Assembly (NCBI GenBank): GCA_947581745.1
Contig: CANPVW010000138.1
Coordinates: 1-13,519 of the forward strand
DNA: 13,519 nucleotides
From: Candidatus Benthicola azotiphorus
GTDB lineage: Bacteria > Gemmatimonadota > Gemmatimonadetes > Palauibacterales > Palauibacteraceae
Direction of reading: 5' to 3'
Part shown: in pieces, positions 12,356 to 13,519 of the stretch
Layout: each line of letters starts with the position of its first letter
Position numbering within the stretch: the first letter of the stretch is position 1
Program-made: the position numbers and the translations under genes
Notes under the pieces: model-generated
Database searches by the model: none
What the model saw: the letters and a program-made list of their open reading frames with translations, nothing else
Told to the model about the DNA's origin: nothing

Positions 12356-13519
12356 TCAGCCTGCTTCCGTCGCGTCGGGAGCTCTCGATCGCATCTGGCG
12401 GAGCCGGCTCCCCGCCAGGAAGATGATCCCGAGGGCGAAAAACCAGACCGGCAGGAGGAACAGCTTGTGTTCCCACCGCTCCTCGGCGCTCACCTCCGCC
12501 TTGCCACGAATGTCGAGCGAAGCCGAGGCGATCAGCCGTTCGATGTCCGTCATCTGCTCCAGGTCCAGCGTGTGCTGGATCTTTTCGAGCCGCCCGAAGT
12601 CGGTCACCGCCCCGCGGAAGCGAAACCTCTCGTCCGATGTCTCGTGCCCGGCGCGAACGAGCTCCGACAGCGCCTCTTCCGCTCGCGCGATCTCGGTCTC
12701 GGCGCGGATCATCACCTGCTCCACTTCCGCTCCGAGGGTCGCCTCGGCGCTGCCCGCCCGGTGACAGCCCTCGCAGGTCTGCGCGATCCGGTCCGTCTGC
12801 ACTCGTTCGGTGCTGTGGTTCGAATGGCATCCCGTACATCCGAGCGGCGCCTTTCCGCCCTCGACCCGTCCGTGTGGCCCGAGATCGAACGCCTTCCGCA
12901 CGTTGACGTGGCATCGCCCGCACACGTTCGAGATCTCGTTCACGTTCGGCGGAAGGGCCGCGTGCGAGCCATGGCATCCGACGCAAGTGGGAGCCGCGAA
13001 GTTCTCCCGCTCGTACAGGGCGACCCCGTGGGCGCTGTGTCGGTGCGCCTCCACCTGCCCGGTCGGGATCCCGTACGGCGCCATCAGGTCCTTGTCGTCG
13101 TGACAGCGGGCGCAGGTGGCGGAGATGTTGGTGGGGTAGACTCCGCTGCGCGCGTCGTCGGGCCGCAGTGTCGTGTGGGGGTCGTGGCAATCCGAGCAGG
13201 TGGGTGCGTCGAGGTTCCCCTCGTCCAGCAGGAGTTGCCCGTGCCGGCTGGTGCGGAGCTCGGCGATCTCGTCGGCCGGGAGCCCGTACTGTCTCATCTG
13301 GTCGGGGTCGCCGTGGCACGACGAGCAGACCTCCACCGTCTCGAGCTTGGTGAGCCGCCCCCTGAAGTCACCGGAATGCGCCTGCGCGGTCTCGAACGCC
13401 GCAGGGTCGCCGCCGTGACAGTCGTGGCACCGGACTCCCCGCTCGGAGTGCACCCCCATCTGGTACGCCCGGCGCTTGTCCGCGTGGCACAGGAGACATC
13501 CGTACGTCTCCTGCGAGGC
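12356..13519 (-). CDS. Gene A: membrane-anchored 9-heme cytochrome c, 5' partial
   Basis: The reading frame is open to the window edge, so the start codon and signal peptide lie outside. An internal ATG at 13459 is not the start, because a heme site (CLLCH) sits in frame upstream of it. The visible 387 residues contain nine CXXCH sites: CLLCH, CHDCH, CSSCH, CSDCH, CARCH, CVGCH, CGRCH, CTGCH and CEGCH. A helical stretch of about 90 residues follows, then one hydrophobic segment (about visible residues 353-369) with a basic tail. This suggests a periplasmic heme domain held to the inner membrane by its C-terminus. It is a paralogue of gene H: all nine hemes correspond, and both share an MAPYGIPT block and the same C-terminal helical module. 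Its stop codon lies one base before the ATG of gene B, suggesting translational coupling. Role inferred: electron transfer from a membrane quinol enzyme. It does not match a named family I can assign. Confidence 0.9.
   Translation of the reverse strand, partial: ASQETYGCLLCHADKRRAYQMGVHSERGVRCHDCHGGDPAAFETAQAHSGDFRGRLTKLETVEVCSSCHGDPDQMRQYGLPADEIAELRTSRHGQLLLDEGNLDAPTCSDCHDPHTTLRPDDARSGVYPTNISATCARCHDDKDLMAPYGIPTGQVEAHRHSAHGVALYERENFAAPTCVGCHGSHAALPPNVNEISNVCGRCHVNVRKAFDLGPHGRVEGGKAPLGCTGCHSNHSTERVQTDRIAQTCEGCHRAGSAEATLGAEVEQVMIRAETEIARAEEALSELVRAGHETSDERFRFRGAVTDFGRLEKIQHTLDLEQMTDIERLIASASLDIRGKAEVSAEERWEHKLFLLPVWFFALGIIFLAGSRLRQMRSRAPDATEAG

Noticed and set aside
1..13519. Frequent short repeats of GTGGCA / GTGACA along the plus strand
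   Set aside because: These are the reverse complement of Cys-His codons in the heme sites, not a DNA repeat family or CRISPR array.

Overview
This window is a dense, high-GC, single-strand gene cluster. Nine genes, two of them cut by the window edges, are all read on the minus strand, so transcription runs from high to low coordinates. Seven of the nine encode multiheme c-type cytochromes. I count 86 c-heme attachment sites (85 CXXCH and one CX4CH) in 13.5 kb, and two of the proteins also carry a membrane cytochrome b domain. High GC, Sec signals that often end in Ala-Gln and the redox gene content suggest an uncultured anaerobic or facultative Gram-negative bacterium. Gemmatimonadota or Acidobacteriota would fit, but the phylum is a weak inference.

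Layout in transcription order: (A) 13519-12356, 9-heme cytochrome with a C-terminal membrane anchor, 5' end outside the window; (B) 12354-10375, NapC/NirT-type membrane-anchored cytochrome with 22 hemes; (C) 10260-8239, 11-heme cytochrome c fused to a cytochrome b domain (CbcL-like); (D) 8058-5248, 19-heme version of the same fusion; (E) 5126-3672, outer-membrane beta-barrel; (F) 3675-2725, 12-heme secreted cytochrome overlapping E by ATGA; (G) 2600-1428, four tandem monoheme cytochrome c domains; (H) 1431-154, 9-heme anchored cytochrome, a paralogue of A, overlapping G by ATGA; (I) 134-1, Tat-signal N-terminus of a probable Rieske iron-sulfur protein, 3' end outside the window.

Together the genes look like a continuous electron path from the quinone pool to the cell exterior. 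B, C and D could oxidise menaquinol at the inner membrane, and the long heme chains and F could carry electrons across the periplasm. E with F resembles a porin-cytochrome conduit through the outer membrane. G, H and I look like the start of a Rieske/cytochrome b complex whose c subunits are a tetra-domain cytochrome and a 9-heme cytochrome. The nearest described systems are the CbcL and ImcH inner-membrane oxidases and the porin-cytochrome conduits of Geobacter, but heme numbers and gene order here are my reading of the sequence and I know of no exact counterpart. The direction of electron flow and the terminal partner cannot be read from sequence.

The only notable non-coding DNA is four gaps of 114-180 bases. 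The gap before C has a sigma-54-like element followed by a perfect 9-bp hairpin. The gap before D has a 23-bp near-palindrome overlapping a TTGACA box and an 8-bp hairpin. The F-G gap has two hairpins, and the D-E gap has one weak inverted repeat. No RNA genes, mobile elements or CRISPR arrays are visible.
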